The position numbers and the translations under genes are program-made. Below are positions 5,612 through 7,132 of a stretch of 7,132 nucleotides of DNA, in pieces. This DNA is from Vicinamibacterales bacterium (GTDB lineage Bacteria > Acidobacteriota > Vicinamibacteria > Vicinamibacterales > UBA8438). The notes under the pieces were generated by a model that was not told the origin of the DNA, made no database searches, and saw nothing but the letters and a program-made list of their open reading frames with translations. Numbering within the stretch: the stretch's first letter is position 1; each line of letters opens with the position of its first letter. The stretch lies in assembly GCA_030745255.1 (NCBI GenBank), contig JASLOY010000011.1:1-7132 (forward strand), read 5' to 3'.

Positions 5612-7132
5612 CAGCTCGCTCGTGCCGGCTCACCGCATTGGCTGGTCTGTGGGTCTTCGTGCTGTTTGGGTGTGGACCGGGCGGACCCGTGGGCGAGCAA
5701 CCGCTGCTGACGACCCGCGCGGAACGCACGCGTTACGAGCAGTCGACCGGGTATGGCGAGGTCGTGCAGTTCCTCGAGCGCGCCGCCGCGCTGTCCGACC
5801 GGGTGCACGTCACCACCTTTGGGTCGACCGTCGAGGGACGCCCGCTGCCGCTCGCGGTTGTTGGTGACACGATCGACGCACGTCCGGAGTCGGTCACGTC
5901 GGGTGACCGCACCCGGGTGTGGCTGCAGGCCAACATCCACGGCGGCGAGGTGTGCGGCAAGGAAGCGCTGCTGATGTTGCTCCGCGACCTGGTAACGGGG
6001 GAGCACGACGACTGGCTCTCGTCGCTGACGCTGCTCATCGCGCCGATCTACAACGCCGACGGCAACGAACTGATCGGGCCCGACAACCGACCGTTCCAGT
6101 TCGGCCCATTCCAGGGAATGGGCGTGCGGACCAACGCGCAGGGTCTCGACCTGAACCGCGACCACACAAAACTGGAGTCGCCCGAGGCGCGCGCCTTGGC
6201 ACGCGCCTATCAGGAGTACGACCCGCACGTGGTCGTCGACCTGCACACGACCAACGGCACCGCCCACGCCTATCATCTGACCTATGCGCCGCCGTTGCAC
6301 CCCAACACCCCAGCAGCGATCGACACGCTGCTCCGCGACGAGTGGCTGCCGGCCGTGACCGAGGCGATCAAGGCGACCTACGGGTGGGACATGTACTTCT
6401 ACGGCAACACGCTCCGCGGTGCAGGAGCCGCGCCGACGTGGAACACGTTCGACCACCGCCCACGGTTCAACAACAGCTACGTCGGGTTGCGGAACCGGGT
6501 CGGCATCCTCAGCGAGGCCTACGCCTACGCCCCGTTCGATGAACGGGTCGCCGCCACGCTCCGCTTCGTCGAGGAGGTGCTCGCGTTCGCCAGCGAGCGC
6601 GCCGACGTCATTGCCGCGCTGGTGGAACAGGGCGACACCGAGTCGGTCGTCGGCTCCCGCCTCGCGACCCGCGCCACACGAGAGCGCTCGGTCGAACCGG
6701 TCGAGATTCTGCTGGGAGAAACCGACGAGGTGGAGAACCCCTACACGCGCGCGCCAATGCGGCGTCGTCTCGACACCGTGACGCCGACCATGATGTATGA
6801 GTACGGCAGGTTCGCCGCCGCCGAGGACGGCGACGAGCTAGCGCCCGAGGCATACTACGTCCCGGCGGACCTGACGCCGGTGGTCGATCTGCTGGCCGCG
6901 CACGGTGTCGATGGAGCCCCGCTCGACACCGATACAACCATCAGCGCCGAGCAGTTCGTCATCGCCGGCTCGTCGCTGGCTGAGCGGGCGTTGGAAGGCC
7001 ACCGGGAGCGGACCGTCGAGGGCGCCTGGGAGCCGGTGGAGCGTGCGGTTCCTGCCGGCACGCTGGTCGTCCAGGTTTCGCAACCACTCGGCCGCCTCGT
7101 CTTCACCCTGCTCGAGCCGCGCTCCGACGACG
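5608..7132 (+). CDS. M14-family zinc metallopeptidase, lipoprotein, C terminus missing
   Basis: An open frame from the ATG at 5608 runs off the right edge after 508 codons. The N terminus is a lipoprotein signal: hydrophobic LAGLWVFVLFGC with lipobox LFGC and lipidated Cys22, so it is probably anchored in the periplasm or outer membrane. The M14 zinc site is complete: HGGE gives His111 and Glu114, VDLHTTNG gives His213, and SEAYAY gives the likely catalytic Glu303. NADGNE and GLDLNRDHTK lie between them as in carboxypeptidase relatives. M14 enzymes cut C-terminal residues or peptide and amide side chains; the substrate here is unknown, and peptide scavenging or cell-wall peptide trimming are both possible. 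From about residue 415 a second domain begins (DLTPVVDLLAAHG, later GHRERTVEG and QPLGRLVFTLLEP), as in secreted acidobacterial M14 proteins, so probably only a short tail is missing. The ATG overlaps the desulfurase stop as ATGA, with GAGA 7 bases upstream. Confidence 0.9.
   Translation, partial: MTARSCRLTALAGLWVFVLFGCGPGGPVGEQPLLTTRAERTRYEQSTGYGEVVQFLERAAALSDRVHVTTFGSTVEGRPLPLAVVGDTIDARPESVTSGDRTRVWLQANIHGGEVCGKEALLMLLRDLVTGEHDDWLSSLTLLIAPIYNADGNELIGPDNRPFQFGPFQGMGVRTNAQGLDLNRDHTKLESPEARALARAYQEYDPHVVVDLHTTNGTAHAYHLTYAPPLHPNTPAAIDTLLRDEWLPAVTEAIKATYGWDMYFYGNTLRGAGAAPTWNTFDHRPRFNNSYVGLRNRVGILSEAYAYAPFDERVAATLRFVEEVLAFASERADVIAALVEQGDTESVVGSRLATRATRERSVEPVEILLGETDEVENPYTRAPMRRRLDTVTPTMMYEYGRFAAAEDGDELAPEAYYVPADLTPVVDLLAAHGVDGAPLDTDTTISAEQFVIAGSSLAERALEGHRERTVEGAWEPVERAVPAGTLVVQVSQPLGRLVFTLLEPRSDD

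Noticed and set aside
5461..6456. Minus-strand open frame of 331 codons opposite the desulfurase end and M14 gene
   Set aside because: Shadow frame: the plus strand holds complete zinc and lipobox motifs, while this frame shows none and spans two real genes.

Overview
This is a high-GC window with tightly packed genes. Only two tracts hold no gene: about 365 bases around 1211-1575 and a 131-base divergent region at 4365-4495. Gram-negative features include an Omp85-family outer-membrane barrel, exported proteins with signal peptides and a lipoprotein signal. Together with the style of the secreted proteins, these suggest an Acidobacteriota-like bacterium (possibly Vicinamibacteria). That placement is inference from protein resemblance; there is no rRNA or marker gene to confirm it.

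Left part, minus strand: a HAD-superfamily phosphatase of the PpaX/phosphoglycolate phosphatase type (539-1210) is followed four bases later by a PaaI-like hotdog thioesterase (52-534). They look like a two-gene operon. A perfect TATAAT lies just upstream of the phosphatase. A second one at the left edge may serve a further minus-strand gene that leaves the window.

Non-coding part, 1211-1575: it holds three back-to-back inverted repeats (1341-1402) and a short element of about 178 bp (1402-1579) bounded by 20-bp terminal inverted repeats matching at 18 of 20 positions. No transposase fits inside, so it looks like a MITE or an IS remnant. Its outer CTAG overlaps the end of the next gene and contains that gene's stop codon.

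Middle part, minus strand: a secreted protein of about 500 residues (2841-4364), whose two ends resemble LolA/RseB-type sheets, is joined by a 4-base GTGA overlap to a short Omp85-family protein (1576-2844). The latter has a signal peptide, one POTRA domain and a barrel ending in Phe. The pair looks like a coupled periplasm/outer-membrane module and is the best candidate here for something undescribed.

Right part, plus strand: a cysteine desulfurase with selenocysteine-lyase-like C-terminal features (4499-5611) overlaps by ATGA an M14 zinc metallopeptidase lipoprotein (5608 to the window end, incomplete). The two are probably translationally coupled, although their functions are not obviously related.
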